The position numbers and the translations under genes were made by a program. From Parasulfuritortus cantonensis (GTDB lineage Bacteria > Pseudomonadota > Gammaproteobacteria > Burkholderiales > Thiobacillaceae): a stretch of DNA of 62,348 nt. The stretch lies in NCBI RefSeq assembly GCF_004337445.1, contig NZ_SJZB01000003.1, positions 1 to 62,348 of the forward strand, given 5' to 3'. Below, in pieces: positions 62,177 through 62,348 of this stretch. Numbering within the stretch: position 1 is the stretch's first letter; every line of letters starts with the position of its first letter. Under the pieces are notes generated by a model. That model was given only the letters and a program-made list of their open reading frames with translations, had not been told where the DNA came from and did no database searches.

Positions 62177-62348
62177 ATGCGGCCCGGATACGACTGGGAC
62201 CTGTTCTGCGCCGTCGTCGACAACTACGGCGACATCGGCATCACCTGGCGCTTGGCGCGCCAATTGGCCTCGGAGCATCGCCTCCGCGTCCGCCTCTGGG
62301 TCGACGACCTGGCCGCTTTCCGGTGCCTGCGCCCGGAGATCGATCCGG
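62177..62348 (+). CDS. earP: EarP, EF-P arginine rhamnosyltransferase (partial)
   Basis: 57 residues before the window ends. DLFCAVVDNYGDIGITWRLA and VRLWVDDLAAFRCL are the N-terminal EarP signature. EarP transfers rhamnose to a conserved Arg of elongation factor P to relieve stalling at polyproline; it occurs in beta- and some gamma-proteobacteria, where efp usually follows. Starts 7 bp after the preceding stop. Confidence 0.9.
   Translation, partial: MRPGYDWDLFCAVVDNYGDIGITWRLARQLASEHRLRVRLWVDDLAAFRCLRPEIDP

Noticed and set aside
1..62348. CRISPR arrays, rRNA or tRNA genes, group II introns, integrons
   Set aside because: No regularly spaced repeats, no rRNA or tRNA signatures, no reverse transcriptase and no integron integrase or attC-like sites were seen.

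Overview
The window is GC-rich DNA from a proteobacterium, most likely a betaproteobacterium. This is inferred from earP, the ubiU/ubiV pair, ftsK-lolA, a CpxR-like two-component system and general composition; no rRNA or tRNA gene is present to confirm it. Four blocks can be read.

(1) 1-7318 holds a CpxA/CpxR-type two-component system (the kinase runs off the left edge), divergent from a complete tripartite RND efflux operon (outer-membrane factor, membrane-fusion protein, RND pump).

(2) 7420-18150 is a Tn3-family transposon bounded by 38-bp terminal inverted repeats. Its tnpA has been split by a second, smaller Tn3-family element (8977-13892) that is flanked by a 5-bp target duplication, TTGAA. 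Removing the inner element and one copy of the duplication restores an open tnpA of 988 codons. The inner element has lost most of its own tnpR and tnpA. It carries a lower-GC, four-gene cassette: a transglutaminase-like protein, a PaaK-type adenylating enzyme, a cysteine-synthase-like PLP enzyme (frameshifted) and a chorismate-lyase-like protein. This looks like a compact pathway that makes and conjugates an aromatic acid, and it is my leading candidate for an undescribed system. The outer element carries an MNT/HEPN toxin-antitoxin pair with a truncated toxin, a LysM lytic transglycosylase next to an LprI-type lysozyme-inhibitor gene (an effector/immunity-like pair), a small antitoxin-like gene and tnpR.

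(3) 18151-50450 is a conjugative element, ICE or integrated plasmid, with an F-type type IV secretion system. The long leftward operon reads transglycosylase, 86-aa protein, traA, L, E, K, B, dsbC, V, C, trbI, S26 peptidase, traW, U, trbC, N, 133-aa protein, traF, H, G. A rightward module encodes a 143-aa protein, the MOBH relaxase TraI, the coupling protein TraD and a DUF4400-like protein. Between them lies a 338-bp non-coding block closed by perfect 22-bp inverted repeats and full of hairpins, a good candidate for oriT or a structured RNA. The left part holds a SMARCAL1-like SNF2 helicase, a coiled-coil protein, lipoproteins, a ParDE module and small regulators. No integrase, replication or partition gene is visible, and the left end has been cut by the transposon.

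(4) 50772-62348 is ordinary chromosome: malQ, ftsK, lolA, a cyclic-2,3-diphosphoglycerate-synthetase-like gene, an isochorismatase-family hydrolase, ubiV, ubiU, yhcC, a nitronate monooxygenase-like gene and the start of earP.

One caution applies to the whole window. Six frameshifts (one in the cassette PLP gene, five in the conjugative element, affecting a small secreted protein, traN, traV and traI twice) are each repaired by adding a single base to a homopolymer run. They may be sequence errors rather than real gene decay.
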